Of a stretch of DNA of 64,000 bases, positions 9,083 through 18,567 are shown in pieces. The notes beneath the pieces were generated by a model, which was given only the letters and a program-made list of their open reading frames with translations, was not told where the DNA came from and did not search any database. Each line of letters starts with the position of its first letter. Position 1 is the stretch's first letter. The translations under genes and the position numbers were made by a program. The stretch is from Anaerosporobacter mobilis DSM 15930 (GTDB lineage: Bacteria; Bacillota; Clostridia; Lachnospirales; Lachnospiraceae), in contig NZ_FRCP01000013.1 of assembly GCF_900142955.1 (NCBI RefSeq), forward strand, positions 1 through 64,000, in the 5' to 3' direction.

Positions 9083-10861
9083 TTATACCTGCTTAAACTG
9101 ACTATTATATAACTTCGCATAGTAACCACCTCTTACAAGGAGTTCCTCATGGCTACCTTGTTCTATTATACGCCCCTTATCCATAACAAGGATACGATCC
9201 GCATCTTTGATTGTTGATAGTCTATGGGCAATGATAAAACTCGTTCTTCCTTCCATTAACTTCTTGAATGCCTTTTGTATATTGATTTCTGTACGAGTAT
9301 CAATATTACTTGTTGCTTCATCAAGAATTAACATCGGTGGTTTCGTTAACATGATACGTGCAATACATAGTAGCTGTTTCTGACCCTGAGAGATATTATC
9401 TCCCTCTTCTGAGATGACTGTATCGTAGCCGTTTGGTAGACGTTTAATAAAGCTATGTGCATGAGCACCTTTTGCAGCAGCAATGATCTCGTCCATAGTA
9501 GCATTCTCTTTACCATAAGCAATATTCTCGCGAACCGTTCCATGGAATAACCAAGTCTCTTGCAATACCATACCATAATTGCGTCGAAGTTCTTCCCTAG
9601 ACATGGTTTTGATGTCACGATTATCTACTTGAATGCTTCCACCATCTACATCGTAGAAACGCATTAGCAGATTAATGACTGTTGTCTTACCACAACCAGT
9701 TGGTCCCACTATCGCAATTCTTTGTCCTGGTTTTACCGCTAAGCTCCAATCTTCTATTAGAGATACTTCTTTATTATAGCTAAAGGATACCTTATCAAGG
9801 TCAACTTTACCAACTGTCGTTTTATTCGTACTACCTCCTTGTTCCTCTGGATCTACCTCAATCTCTTGATCAAGTAATGTGAATACCCTTCTAGCAGATG
9901 CAAATGCTGATTGCAGCTCTGCAACTACACCTGAAATCTCATTAAATGGTTTCGTATATTGGTTTGCATAAGTTAGAAAGCTTGACAACTGTCCAACAGA
10001 AAATGCTCCACCGATTACCGATAAGGCACCAATAATAGCAACAACTGCATATACTAATCCGTTTAAAAAACGGGTACAAGGATTCGTTAAGGAAGAATAA
10101 AACTGAGCCATTACACCACAATCGTATAATCTTTGATTGATTTCCTCAAACTTCTCTTGAGCACGATCCTCATAACAGAATGCAGTAACCACCTTCTGAT
10201 TTCCAATTACCTCTTCAATATAACCACCGAGTTCACCACGTATGGAAGATTGTTCCTTAAACTTGTTATACGTACGCTTTGAGATAAAGGAGGCAACCAC
10301 CATAGACAAAGGCGTCATAATAATTACTATGAGAGCAATCTTAAAATTAACAAATAACATAATAACCAAAGTACCAACAATCGTTATTACTCCCGTAAAG
10401 AGCTGTGCAAAACCTTGTAGCAGACCATCTGAAATCTGGTCTATATCATTAATCATAGTATTCATTATATTACCATGTGAGGTTCCATCTATATAGCGAA
10501 GTGGTACTTGAATTAATTTGTCAAAAGCTGCCATACGAAGGTCTCGTACGGATAAAAACGTAATCTTATTCGTACAATATGTCATGATCCATTGGAACAC
10601 CGCACTGATTGCAATTGCCACCGCTATAACAATCAAGATGGATATCAACCTATTAAAATCTACGTTACCTTTACCTACAATCACATCAATAGCACGGCCG
10701 ATCAATACAGGAATGAATAAGCTTACTACTACACTAATGAAGGCACTAATAAAGGCAAAGAATAGATAATTTCTATATGGTTTTGCATATTGTAAGATAC
10801 GTGCTAAGACAGCAAATTGATTTTCTTTCTTCTCTATCGTATTCGAATTGTTATTTTCCAT
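9083..10861 (-). CDS. ABC exporter half-transporter, catalytically competent subunit
   Basis: The 592-residue protein has an N-terminal six-helix ABC transmembrane domain (about 25-330) and a C-terminal nucleotide-binding domain. The latter shows Walker A GPTGCGKTT, a variant signature ISQGQKQ, Walker B MLILDEATS with the catalytic Glu, and a switch His in IIAHRLST. It pairs with the upstream gene: the upstream stop and this ATG share one base (TAATG at 10859-10863). The two proteins have the same length and make a heterodimeric exporter of the BmrCD / TM287-288 / LmrCD type. Likely substrates are drugs or peptides; the sequence does not say which. Confidence 0.92.
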   Translation of the reverse strand: MENNNSNTIEKKENQFAVLARILQYAKPYRNYLFFAFISAFISVVVSLFIPVLIGRAIDVIVGKGNVDFNRLISILIVIAVAIAISAVFQWIMTYCTNKITFLSVRDLRMAAFDKLIQVPLRYIDGTSHGNIMNTMINDIDQISDGLLQGFAQLFTGVITIVGTLVIMLFVNFKIALIVIIMTPLSMVVASFISKRTYNKFKEQSSIRGELGGYIEEVIGNQKVVTAFCYEDRAQEKFEEINQRLYDCGVMAQFYSSLTNPCTRFLNGLVYAVVAIIGALSVIGGAFSVGQLSSFLTYANQYTKPFNEISGVVAELQSAFASARRVFTLLDQEIEVDPEEQGGSTNKTTVGKVDLDKVSFSYNKEVSLIEDWSLAVKPGQRIAIVGPTGCGKTTVINLLMRFYDVDGGSIQVDNRDIKTMSREELRRNYGMVLQETWLFHGTVRENIAYGKENATMDEIIAAAKGAHAHSFIKRLPNGYDTVISEEGDNISQGQKQLLCIARIMLTKPPMLILDEATSNIDTRTEINIQKAFKKLMEGRTSFIIAHRLSTIKDADRILVMDKGRIIEQGSHEELLVRGGYYAKLYNSQFKQV

Positions 10862-12639
10862 TATCTACGTACCTCCTCTTCACTTAGCTGTGATAAGCAG
10901 ATTTCGCGGTATACTTCACAACGATCGAATAATTCATCATGAGTACCGATTCCTTTCACAATACCATCATCTAAAACAATAATCTTATCCGCATACTTAA
11001 TCGAGTTTGCTCTTTGTGATACGATGAATACCGTCATTCCTTCGCAGTTTTCATGTATGGCCTTACGAAGCTTAGCATCAGTTGCGAAATCTAATGCACT
11101 TGCACTATCATCAAGAATTAAGACCTCAGGGCTACCCACCAATGCTCTTGCGATTGTCAATCTCTGTTTTTGTCCACCGGATAAATTCTTACCGCCTTGG
11201 GACACTACCTCGTTATATCCCTCTGGCTTACTTTCGATGAACTCCTCTGCTTGGGCAATCTTCGCAGCTTTGCGGATTTCTTCCAGAGTAGCATCTTCTT
11301 TTGCAAACCTCATATTCTCTAATATCGTCCCACCAAATAGTGCTGCCTTTTGGGGTACGATACCGAACTGTTTACGAAGAGCTTCTAAGCTATACTCTTT
11401 CACATCAACACCATCAATTAAGATGGAACCCTTTGATGTGTCATAGAATCGTGGCAGAAGATTCACTAATGTTGTTTTACCAGAACCCGTACCTCCTATG
11501 ATACCAACGGTTTCGCCTCTTTGGATTTCTACTGTTAAATGTTCAAGCGAATACTCTTCATTCCCATGATAAGAAAAGGATACATCTTTAAACTGGATCT
11601 TTGGAACCGAGTTTGTAGTGTTATGAGCTTCTCCTATATTGGTTATATTACTATTGTTATCTACAGCATCACTTGCATAATTTCCTTCTATAACAGATGA
11701 CTCTGTCTCGAAGATTTCATTTATTCTTGCTGCACTTGCGCTACCCTTTGTGAAGATGACAACTAAATTTGCTACTACTACTAACGCTAGAGAAATCTGC
11801 GTCATATAGTTAACAAACGCAATAATCTGTCCTTGTGTTAAACTTCCATTATCCACACGGAATCCGCCAAACCAGATGATTGCTATAATTGCGACATTTA
11901 ATATAATAAATGTTGTTGGATTAAGAAATGCTGATAACTTTCCAACCCGAATGGCGATATCAGCCACTTCATCACTAGATTCATTAAAACGCTTCTTCTC
12001 ATGTTCTTGTTTTGAGAAAGCACGAATTACTCTGGCACCAGATAGATTCTCTCTTGTAATTAAAGATACCTCATCAAGCTTAGTCTGACGTACTTTATAG
12101 AATGGTACCGAACGACTCATAACAAAATACAACACCGCAGATACAAGTGGAGCCACTACTATAAAGATAAGCCCTAGCTTTAAGTCAATCATCAATGCCA
12201 TAACAGCTGCACCTATAACTAAGAAAGGTGCACGTATAACAAGACGAATTAGCATAGCTACAACCAATTGTATCTGATTCACATCATTTGTAATTCTTGT
12301 TATCAATGAATTCGTACCTAATTCATCAATTTCTTTATAGGACAGACTGTTGATGTGCCGGAATAAATCATTCCTAAGTTTTGTACCCACTCCTTGCGAA
12401 GCAAGTGCCGCACTATATTGGCATATCAAAGCAAATACTAAACCTAATACGCCAAGTAAAATCATGACACCACCCATCTTAAGAACATATGATTTATCGC
12501 CATTTGCGATACCTTTGTCAATTATACTTGCCATAACAAGCGGAACAATCAGTTCGAAGATGGCTTCTAATAACTTAAAGAATGGTCCGATTATAACTTG
12601 TTTCTTAAAACTCTTTAAGTAACGTGCTAACTTTTTCAT
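10861..12639 (-). CDS. ABC exporter half-transporter, degenerate-site subunit
   Basis: This is the first gene of the exporter pair, also 592 residues: transmembrane domain (about 15-310) then nucleotide-binding domain with Walker A GGTGSGKTT and canonical LSGGQKQR. Walker B reads VLILDDSAS, with Asp in place of the catalytic Glu, and the switch His is replaced by Gln (IVSQRANS). These changes create the one non-hydrolysing site typical of asymmetric heterodimeric exporters. A linker of about 45 residues rich in Asn, Thr and Asp (about 320-365) joins the domains. It lies divergent from a LysR regulator, which may control it. Confidence 0.92.
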   Translation of the reverse strand: MKKLARYLKSFKKQVIIGPFFKLLEAIFELIVPLVMASIIDKGIANGDKSYVLKMGGVMILLGVLGLVFALICQYSAALASQGVGTKLRNDLFRHINSLSYKEIDELGTNSLITRITNDVNQIQLVVAMLIRLVIRAPFLVIGAAVMALMIDLKLGLIFIVVAPLVSAVLYFVMSRSVPFYKVRQTKLDEVSLITRENLSGARVIRAFSKQEHEKKRFNESSDEVADIAIRVGKLSAFLNPTTFIILNVAIIAIIWFGGFRVDNGSLTQGQIIAFVNYMTQISLALVVVANLVVIFTKGSASAARINEIFETESSVIEGNYASDAVDNNSNITNIGEAHNTTNSVPKIQFKDVSFSYHGNEEYSLEHLTVEIQRGETVGIIGGTGSGKTTLVNLLPRFYDTSKGSILIDGVDVKEYSLEALRKQFGIVPQKAALFGGTILENMRFAKEDATLEEIRKAAKIAQAEEFIESKPEGYNEVVSQGGKNLSGGQKQRLTIARALVGSPEVLILDDSASALDFATDAKLRKAIHENCEGMTVFIVSQRANSIKYADKIIVLDDGIVKGIGTHDELFDRCEVYREICLSQLSEEEVRR

Positions 12640-12666
12640 GCATCTACTCCTCCTATGTATTGATTG

Positions 12667-12753
12667 GATTCTGGTGTCAAAGGTCCTTTTTCTTTGTGAT
12701 GAATACTTGGAAATATTTATTCAACGTTATTTAAGACTTTTAACTCTCGAATC
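12667..12753. repeat. 87-bp inverted-repeat element (MITE-like)
   Basis: The 19-base ends (12667-12685 and 12735-12753) match as an imperfect inverted repeat at 14 of 19 positions. The ends share a GATTC..G.GT.AAA pattern with the elements at 18436, 34464 and 46501. It sits directly upstream of the ABC exporter start. No coding capacity. Confidence 0.45.
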
Positions 12754-12796
12754 TTATATTGCATTAATACGCACTCTTTACTATAATATCATAGTA

Positions 12797-12832
12797 GAAA
12801 GTATATGAGAAATATTTAATTAGTATACTTTC
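12797..12832. promoter_or_regulatory. Candidate operator for the LysR regulator
   Basis: A perfect 9-bp inverted repeat (GAAAGTATA at 12797-12805 and its complement at 12824-12832) with an 18-base spacer lies in the divergent intergenic region, 52 bases before the LysR start. The place suits autoregulation or control of the exporter; the role is inferred. Confidence 0.4.
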
Positions 12833-12883
12833 CATATGATATTGATATGACTTAGATATCATTTTTATAGAAAGAGGCCACTT

Positions 12884-13750
12884 ATGAATATAAAGCAATT
12901 ACAATATTTCTTAACTGTTGCTGAAGCAGGGAGTATCACTGCCGCCGCCAAGCGATTACATATCTCACAACCTCCTCTAAGCAACCAGATGCAACTACTA
13001 GAAAAGGAACTTGGAACAAAGCTGTTCGAGAGAGGTTCTAGAAAAATTACGTTGACTTATGCGGGACAGATTCTCTATCACAGAGCACAGACTATTGTTG
13101 ATCTCTCCAGTGCCGCCATACGAGAAATTACAGATTTGGGTACTGGATTACAAGGAACAATTCACCTTGGAACGATATCTTCTTGTGGTGTTGTTCTACT
13201 GGACAGACATTTAAAACATTTTCATAATCAATATCCAGATGTTAATTTTGAATTATATGAGGGAAATACTTTTCAATTGTTAGAGAAATTAAAGATGGGA
13301 ACGATCGAGATTGCTATTGTTCGCACACCGTTTCATGAAGAAGGTTTCCACTGCGTTTACCTAGAAGAAGAGCCTATGGTTGCGGTAGGAACGAAAGAAT
13401 ATCTAGGAAATTCGACAGATGATAAGATTGGATTAGAACAATTAACTGACGTTCCACTTATCTATTATCGTAGATTTGAGAATCTGCTAATGAATTCCTT
13501 TCGAGACGCTTCCCTCGTTCCGAAAGTATATTGTAAGAATGATGACGCCAGAACATCTCTTATGTGGGCGGCGGCTGGTTTGGGCGTAGCAATCATACCG
13601 CGTTCCATTACACCTGCTATCCCAGATCCTAATCTTATCAATAAGATTATTGATGTTCCTACTCTTTATACAAAAATCGCCGCCATATATCGAAAAGATC
13701 TCTATCTCTCCAATATCGGGCAGCGATTTATTCAGATGTTTGAATCGTAA
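12884..13750 (+). CDS. LysR family transcriptional regulator
   Basis: The 288-residue protein has the LysR winged helix-turn-helix at residues 1-60 (QYFLTVAEAGSITAAAKRLH, then PPLSNQMQLLEKELG). A ligand-binding domain of two periplasmic-protein-like lobes follows (about 88-288). AAAGAGG precedes the ATG. It is transcribed away from the ABC exporter and converges on uxuB, so the exporter is the more likely target. The effector is unknown. Length is normal for the family. Confidence 0.9.
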   Translation: MNIKQLQYFLTVAEAGSITAAAKRLHISQPPLSNQMQLLEKELGTKLFERGSRKITLTYAGQILYHRAQTIVDLSSAAIREITDLGTGLQGTIHLGTISSCGVVLLDRHLKHFHNQYPDVNFELYEGNTFQLLEKLKMGTIEIAIVRTPFHEEGFHCVYLEEEPMVAVGTKEYLGNSTDDKIGLEQLTDVPLIYYRRFENLLMNSFRDASLVPKVYCKNDDARTSLMWAAAGLGVAIIPRSITPAIPDPNLINKIIDVPTLYTKIAAIYRKDLYLSNIGQRFIQMFES

Positions 13751-13784
13751 TTGTTAACAAATGATTAACAAGCAGTAAGCTTAC

Positions 13785-15395
13785 TTATACGTATTTCTTC
13801 AAAGTATCACGGACTGCCCCCACACCTTTTGTCAATTCTTTCAGATAGTTACAAACCTTGTTTGCTACCCCCACTTCATATAAGTCCACACCAAAGATTT
13901 GTTTCATCTTAAGTAGTGGTGCAACAGCTGTTTCAACCTCTTGCTCTTGTTCTAATCTAAGACCTGCTACGTATGGGCATACGGTATCTAATAGTGGGTC
14001 AGGGCTCAGTTCATAAGTATTTCCTGCATCATCGATTGCCATCAGATAACGCAGCCACCCCGCAAGAACCAATGGAATTAGTTTCAGTTCTTTGACATCT
14101 AGATTAGCTGATGCTTGGTATGCTATGATAGTCTCACCAAAACGTATAGCTAGTTTTTGAGAAGTGTCGGTAGCAATACGTTGTGGGGTATCAGGCATAA
14201 AAGGATTCGGTACTCGAACATTCAATACGGTATCAATAAATTCTTTTGGGTCCAATACAACTGGATTTGTGACTACCGGAAGACCTTCTACATAACCAAT
14301 GGTCTCTACTAGTTTCTTCAGCTCGGTATCCTTCATTTCATCAGAAATCTTCTGATATCCTAACAGACATCCAAAGACTGCAAGCGCAGTGTGTAGTGGG
14401 TTCAGACAGGTACATACCTTCATCTTTTCTACTTTATCTACCGTTTCTCTAGTAGTGAACACAAGTCCTCCCTTTTCTAGTTCTGGTCTCCCGTTAGGAA
14501 ATGTATCTTCAATAACTAGATACTCACATTCTTCAGCATTTACGAATGGAGCCACGTATGTATTCTTAGTAGTGATAATAGGCTCAAGTTCTTCAACACC
14601 ATCTTTTTTCAGAATTTCTTCTATAGAAGCATCTGGTCTTGGCGTAATTTTATCAATCATCGTCCATGGGAAGCTAACTTTATCTACGGAATTGATATAA
14701 GTCACAAAACCTTTATCCACTTTACCATTCTCTTCCCATCTCTTAGCAAAGGTGTTAATAGCATCATATAACTTATCACCATTATGAGAACAATTGTCCA
14801 TGCTTATCATAGCCACCGGCTTCTCACCTGATTGAAACCTAGTGTACAATAAGCTTGCAACTTTTCCGATGTAGCTTTTTGACATGTCCGGTCCATTCTT
14901 AAAGTCTGCTTCCACATCAAGAAGTAACTCTCCTTTTCCATTCACCAGGCTATATCCCTTCTCTGTGATCGTAAAGGTAACCATCTGTAGAGAGTCCTTG
15001 GTAAAGATTTCTCTCAGACGACAAAAGTCCGTTTCATCTTCAGAATCTGCTTTCAGAGATTCTACTATACTTCCTACTACTGTCTTATCTATCTCTCCAT
15101 TAGCTTTTAAGGTAACAAGTATACTATAATTATCGTGAGGTTGATTCATCTTCTCTATGATTTCATAATCGAATCCTTCTGCGACCACAAGGCCACGATC
15201 TATAACACCTTCATTCAATAGATTCTGAACTACATTTGCTTGAAAAGCTCGAAAGATATTTCCTGAACCAAAATGTACCCAGAATGGCTTTTCTTTCGTT
15301 TCTGTAGTTACTTTCTCTCTATCAAACCTAGGAAGGGTATACCCTGCCTCCTCCCAAAGTTTTGTATCTGCAAGTCCCCGTGTAGTTAATTTCAT
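13785..15395 (-). CDS. uxuB: Fructuronate reductase (mannitol dehydrogenase family)
   Basis: This NAD-dependent enzyme interconverts D-fructuronate and D-mannonate in glucuronate breakdown. The 536-residue protein has the family's N-terminal Rossmann segment (VHFGSGNIFRAFQ) and the conserved middle (SMDNCSHNGDKL, where SMDNC is typical) plus a C-terminal all-helical domain. The ATG at 15395 follows AGGAG and lies 2 bases after the uxuA stop; a longer frame would run 11 codons into uxuA and is not favoured. Immediate linkage to mannonate dehydratase makes fructuronate reductase the best call over other family members such as tagaturonate reductase or mannitol dehydrogenase. Confidence 0.88.
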   Translation of the reverse strand: MKLTTRGLADTKLWEEAGYTLPRFDREKVTTETKEKPFWVHFGSGNIFRAFQANVVQNLLNEGVIDRGLVVAEGFDYEIIEKMNQPHDNYSILVTLKANGEIDKTVVGSIVESLKADSEDETDFCRLREIFTKDSLQMVTFTITEKGYSLVNGKGELLLDVEADFKNGPDMSKSYIGKVASLLYTRFQSGEKPVAMISMDNCSHNGDKLYDAINTFAKRWEENGKVDKGFVTYINSVDKVSFPWTMIDKITPRPDASIEEILKKDGVEELEPIITTKNTYVAPFVNAEECEYLVIEDTFPNGRPELEKGGLVFTTRETVDKVEKMKVCTCLNPLHTALAVFGCLLGYQKISDEMKDTELKKLVETIGYVEGLPVVTNPVVLDPKEFIDTVLNVRVPNPFMPDTPQRIATDTSQKLAIRFGETIIAYQASANLDVKELKLIPLVLAGWLRYLMAIDDAGNTYELSPDPLLDTVCPYVAGLRLEQEQEVETAVAPLLKMKQIFGVDLYEVGVANKVCNYLKELTKGVGAVRDTLKKYV

Positions 15396-15397
15396 GA

Positions 15398-16474
15398 TTA
15401 TCTGGCTCCTTTCTCGATTGCTTCCCATAAACCATTCAGGTAGGTTGCCCCAAGAGCACGGTCATAAAGTCCATAACCTGGCATCGCCACTTCTCCCCAT
15501 ATCATTCGTCCATGATCCGGACGAATTGGTCCTTCAAATCCAATCTCGTATAGAGCTTTCATAATTTCATACATATCAAACGTACCATCAGAAGAAAGGT
15601 GTGCTGCTTCTTCAAAATCTGTTGGAGAGTTGAATCTCAGATTACGTACATGGGCGAAATGAATTCTTCCCTTTAGTGAACGAATCATATCTGGCAAATC
15701 ATTTTCCAGATTCGTTCCATAAGAACCAGAACAAAACGTCACACCGTTATGGGGGTTATCTACCATCTGCATCATACGGAGAATGTTTTTCTTATTAATG
15801 ATAATGCGTGGCAAGCCGAATACACTCCAAGCTGGATCGTCAGGATGAATTGCCATGTTGATATTATACTTATCACAAACCGGCATAATTCGTTCCAAGA
15901 AATATTTCAAATTTTTAAATAATTTTTCATCATCGATATCTTTGTACATATCGAATAACTCTTTAACATGCTCCATTCGTTCCGGTTCCCAGCCTGGCAT
16001 TATAGTTCCATTCGTATCACCTGCAATGGATTCGAATATCTTTTCAGGATTCAGTGCATCCACTGCTTCCTGATTATAAGCAAGTACAGTGGAGCCATCT
16101 GGACGCTTTCTTGCTAATTCCGTTCTCGTCCAGTCAAAGACTGGCATGAAGTTGTAGCATACCAGATGGATATCTTCCTGTCCTAAATGTTTAAGAGTCG
16201 CAATATAGTTATCAATATAACTGTCACGATTTGCTCCACCAGTTTTAATCTCTTCGTGTACGTTAACACTTTCAATCCCAGCAATATAGAGCCCTGAAGC
16301 TTCTACTTCTGCCTTCATTTCTCTGATTCTTTCTCTACTCCATACTTCTCCCGGTGCTGAATCATACAAGGTGGTGATTACCCCTTTCACTCCAGGAATC
16401 TGGCGTATTTTCTGTAGTGTCACAGTATCAAATTGGGGTCCATACCATCTAAGTGTCATCTCCATAGTTTTCAT
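15398..16474 (-). CDS. uxuA: Mannonate dehydratase
   Basis: UxuA dehydrates D-mannonate to 2-keto-3-deoxygluconate, the step after UxuB. The protein (about 358 residues) starts like the family (MTLRWYGP) and shows the metal and substrate segments AIHPDDP, TFCSGSYG and RPDHGRMIWGE. Start choice is uncertain. The ATG at 16474 has GAGG five bases before it. A longer frame starting at 16510 has no ribosome site, and ATG 16465 is also possible. It is first in a two-gene operon with uxuB and divergent from an AraC regulator, pointing to hemicellulose or pectin uronate use. Confidence 0.93.
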   Translation of the reverse strand: MKTMEMTLRWYGPQFDTVTLQKIRQIPGVKGVITTLYDSAPGEVWSRERIREMKAEVEASGLYIAGIESVNVHEEIKTGGANRDSYIDNYIATLKHLGQEDIHLVCYNFMPVFDWTRTELARKRPDGSTVLAYNQEAVDALNPEKIFESIAGDTNGTIMPGWEPERMEHVKELFDMYKDIDDEKLFKNLKYFLERIMPVCDKYNINMAIHPDDPAWSVFGLPRIIINKKNILRMMQMVDNPHNGVTFCSGSYGTNLENDLPDMIRSLKGRIHFAHVRNLRFNSPTDFEEAAHLSSDGTFDMYEIMKALYEIGFEGPIRPDHGRMIWGEVAMPGYGLYDRALGATYLNGLWEAIEKGAR

Positions 16475-16620
16475 ACCTTCCTCTTCTGAAACATGTTGTT
16501 TCAATTTCATTATTCTATTATAAAAAAGATACGGGAAAAATCCATTGATGAGATTGTTGTATACATTGCAAAAATTGCGGTTTTATGATAATGTGAAGTT
16601 AATAAAGGAGCAAATCTACT

Positions 16621-17496
16621 ATGAAGAAAAACATTCAAACTGCATTTAATACTAGGCAATATATGCTAGCTAAGGATTTCGAAATCTACTATTACAATGA
16701 TCAAAACCTCGCCAAAGTAAATCTTCATACGCATGATTATTATGAATTTTATTTCTTTCTAGAAGGGGATGTAAGTATTCAAATTGGAGACAAAGAATAT
16801 CCAGTACAATTCGGGGATATTATGCTGATTCCTCCTCATCGACCTCATCGACCAATCATTCATAATATGAAGACTCCTTACCGCAGGTTTGTATTCTGGA
16901 TTAGTGAGGAATACTGTAATCATCTGCTTCATATCTCTCCGGATTATGTTTTTTTGATGCAGTATGTACAGGTAAATAAATCGTATATTTTTCACAATGA
17001 TCAGATTTCCTTTAATGCCGTACAATCTAAAGTTCTAAGACTTATTGAGGAGATGCAGTCTGATCGTTTTGGTCGGAATGCACAGATTACCCTATGTGTC
17101 AATGATTTAGTACTGTATCTAAATCGGATGATTCATGAAAGAAATAACTTGAAATCTAGAAATGAAGAAAGTTCGCTATATCAGCGGCTAACAGATTATA
17201 TTGAGGACCATCTAGAGGAGCCTCTATCTCTTGAAAAGTTGGCAGAAGAATTCTATGTAAGCAAATATCACATTGCCCATGTGTTTAAGGACAACCTAGG
17301 GTTGTCCATTCATCAATATATAACAAAAAAGCGACTTGCACTTTGTAAAGAAGCGATTCTAGGGAAAATGAGTATCAAAGAAACGTATCAGACATTTGGA
17401 TTCGGTGATTATTCTAGCTTTTACCGAGCATTCAAGAAAGAATATGGGATTTCACCTAAAGATTTTAAAGATATGCAAATTGTAAAATATGATTAA
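16621..17496 (+). CDS. AraC family transcriptional regulator with cupin sensor domain
   Basis: The 291-residue protein has an N-terminal cupin-like sensor (about 20-120, with LHTHDYYEFYFFLEG and a PPHRPH motif). The C-terminal AraC double helix-turn-helix covers about 185-285 (EEPLSLEKLAEEFYVSKYH and FGFGDYSSFYRAFKKEYG). AAAGGAG precedes the ATG. It is divergent from uxuA across about 145 bases, so control of uxuAB by a sugar acid is likely but inferred. A small GCAA-AAA-TTGC palindrome at 16568-16578 lies between them. Confidence 0.9.
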   Translation: MKKNIQTAFNTRQYMLAKDFEIYYYNDQNLAKVNLHTHDYYEFYFFLEGDVSIQIGDKEYPVQFGDIMLIPPHRPHRPIIHNMKTPYRRFVFWISEEYCNHLLHISPDYVFLMQYVQVNKSYIFHNDQISFNAVQSKVLRLIEEMQSDRFGRNAQITLCVNDLVLYLNRMIHERNNLKSRNEESSLYQRLTDYIEDHLEEPLSLEKLAEEFYVSKYHIAHVFKDNLGLSIHQYITKKRLALCKEAILGKMSIKETYQTFGFGDYSSFYRAFKKEYGISPKDFKDMQIVKYD

Positions 17497-17498
17497 AA

Positions 17499-17527
17499 GG
17501 AGCCAATTTAAGCACTTTTTTGGCTCC
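17499..17527. terminator. Bidirectional terminator
   Basis: An 8-bp stem GGAGCCAA (17499-17506) pairs with 17520-17527. The minus-strand transcript ends in TTTTAA after the stem. It separates the convergent AraC and flavodoxin genes. Confidence 0.75.
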
Positions 17528-17543
17528 CCCTATCTATTTCACA

Positions 17544-17960
17544 TTATTTAGTCACGTATTTTCTTGCAAAGGAAGCCACACCATTCACTTCCTCTGCATT
17601 CGGATGATTATGATTCTTAAAGAAAAATGCACGACCAAGACATGTATAAACCTCTTCTTCTACGGCAATTCCTTGACTCCCAACCTTATCAATTAATGTT
17701 TGATATTGATTCGTACCAAAACCACTTGCAGAAAACAAAACCAACTTCTTAATCTTATCTGACGTAAACTTTTCTATATAAGTAAGGACATCAGGTGCTA
17801 CTCCTCCACCATAGATACTTGCACCAAAGAACAATACATCAACTTCTTGATTTGTATCAAAGGACTCTAGTTCTTGTGGAATTACTCCGATTGCTTCGCC
17901 AATTGCCCGAGCTAATTTTTTATTATTTCGTTTACTTTTATAAATTACTGCATACTTCAT
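17544..17960 (-). CDS. Flavodoxin-domain protein
   Basis: The 138-residue protein has a flavodoxin-like alpha/beta fold: N-terminal beta strand and loop (AVIYKSKRNNKKLARAIGE), then VDVLFFGASIYGGGV and LVLFSASGFGTNQYQ. The phosphate loop is weaker than in classical flavodoxins (KSKRNNKK instead of a T/S-rich loop), so FMN binding is likely but not certain. Related proteins act as small electron carriers or protoporphyrinogen-oxidase-like enzymes. It is a single gene between terminators and unrelated neighbours. Confidence 0.75.
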   Translation of the reverse strand: MKYAVIYKSKRNNKKLARAIGEAIGVIPQELESFDTNQEVDVLFFGASIYGGGVAPDVLTYIEKFTSDKIKKLVLFSASGFGTNQYQTLIDKVGSQGIAVEEEVYTCLGRAFFFKNHNHPNAEEVNGVASFARKYVTK

Positions 17961-18055
17961 TATTTATTTCTCCCCTTCATCTCTAATTTTTTAAATAACT
18001 ACAAAACCCCTTTTAATGACGTCAAACCTATCAATATATTTATTCTATGTTGATA

Positions 18056-18310
18056 TTATCCAGTAATCCAAAAAGACATCTTATCCTCACTATATGCAAT
18101 CTTACATCTATTTTCTTCAAAATATCGATTCAATTCAGTATATAAGTCCTCATACTTCCCTTCACAAGCACAATTTCCCATTGGTTCAATCCACATAGAT
18201 TGACGTCCACAAGCATCTCTTAAATGAATCCTAAAATGTAATCCAAGTTCCTCAAGTCTATGGTTCAATTCTATGATTTCATTAAAAGATATTATATTCA
18301 TATCGTCCAC
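18056..18310 (-). CDS. Small RDAC-motif protein, function unknown
   Basis: An 84-residue soluble protein whose centre reads HLRDACGRQSMWIEP. The RDAC motif defines a small clostridial protein family with no known function. It carries two more cysteines (NCACEG and RCKI). It is a single gene, and CGAGGTGGAC precedes the ATG. The repeat element at 18436-18552 lies upstream. Confidence 0.65.
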   Translation of the reverse strand: MDDMNIISFNEIIELNHRLEELGLHFRIHLRDACGRQSMWIEPMGNCACEGKYEDLYTELNRYFEENRCKIAYSEDKMSFWITG

Positions 18311-18435
18311 CTCGCAATGTATTCTATGAACTTAATATAGCACGAATCATAACAATCAGCAACTACTCTATCTTTAATAAAACGAGTTGAGATTTCGAAA
18401 CTCTTCCTAATGTAGACTTCCACTAATTGTTTAAG

Positions 18436-18552
18436 AGGATTAGGGTGTCAGAGCGTGTGGCGAATAAACTATGGTTTGCATCACATACTGATTTATAAAT
18501 TGTGCAAATTGACGAACCAAAACATAAAATGAGCTTTTGACACCCTAATCCT
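18436..18552. mobile_element. 117-bp MITE-like element with perfect 15-bp terminal inverted repeats (copy 1)
   Basis: AGGATTAGGGTGTCA at 18436-18450 is exactly repeated in inverse at 18538-18552. Read on the minus strand, the interior is about 80% identical to 34464-34570. No reading frame; no clear target duplication. It lies between the RDAC gene and the yesN-like gene. The minus-strand end could also act as an RNA stem. Confidence 0.65.
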
Positions 18553-18567
18553 AGAGTTTAACAAACA

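Noticed and set aside
11024..11446. Antisense open frame of 140 codons within the ABC exporter gene
   Set aside because: It is a mirror of the nucleotide-binding domain coding frame, without ribosome site.
18311..18567. A small protein gene or riboswitch upstream of the RDAC gene
   Set aside because: The inverted-repeat element explains most of the stretch; no frame with a ribosome site is present, and no known riboswitch motif is visible.
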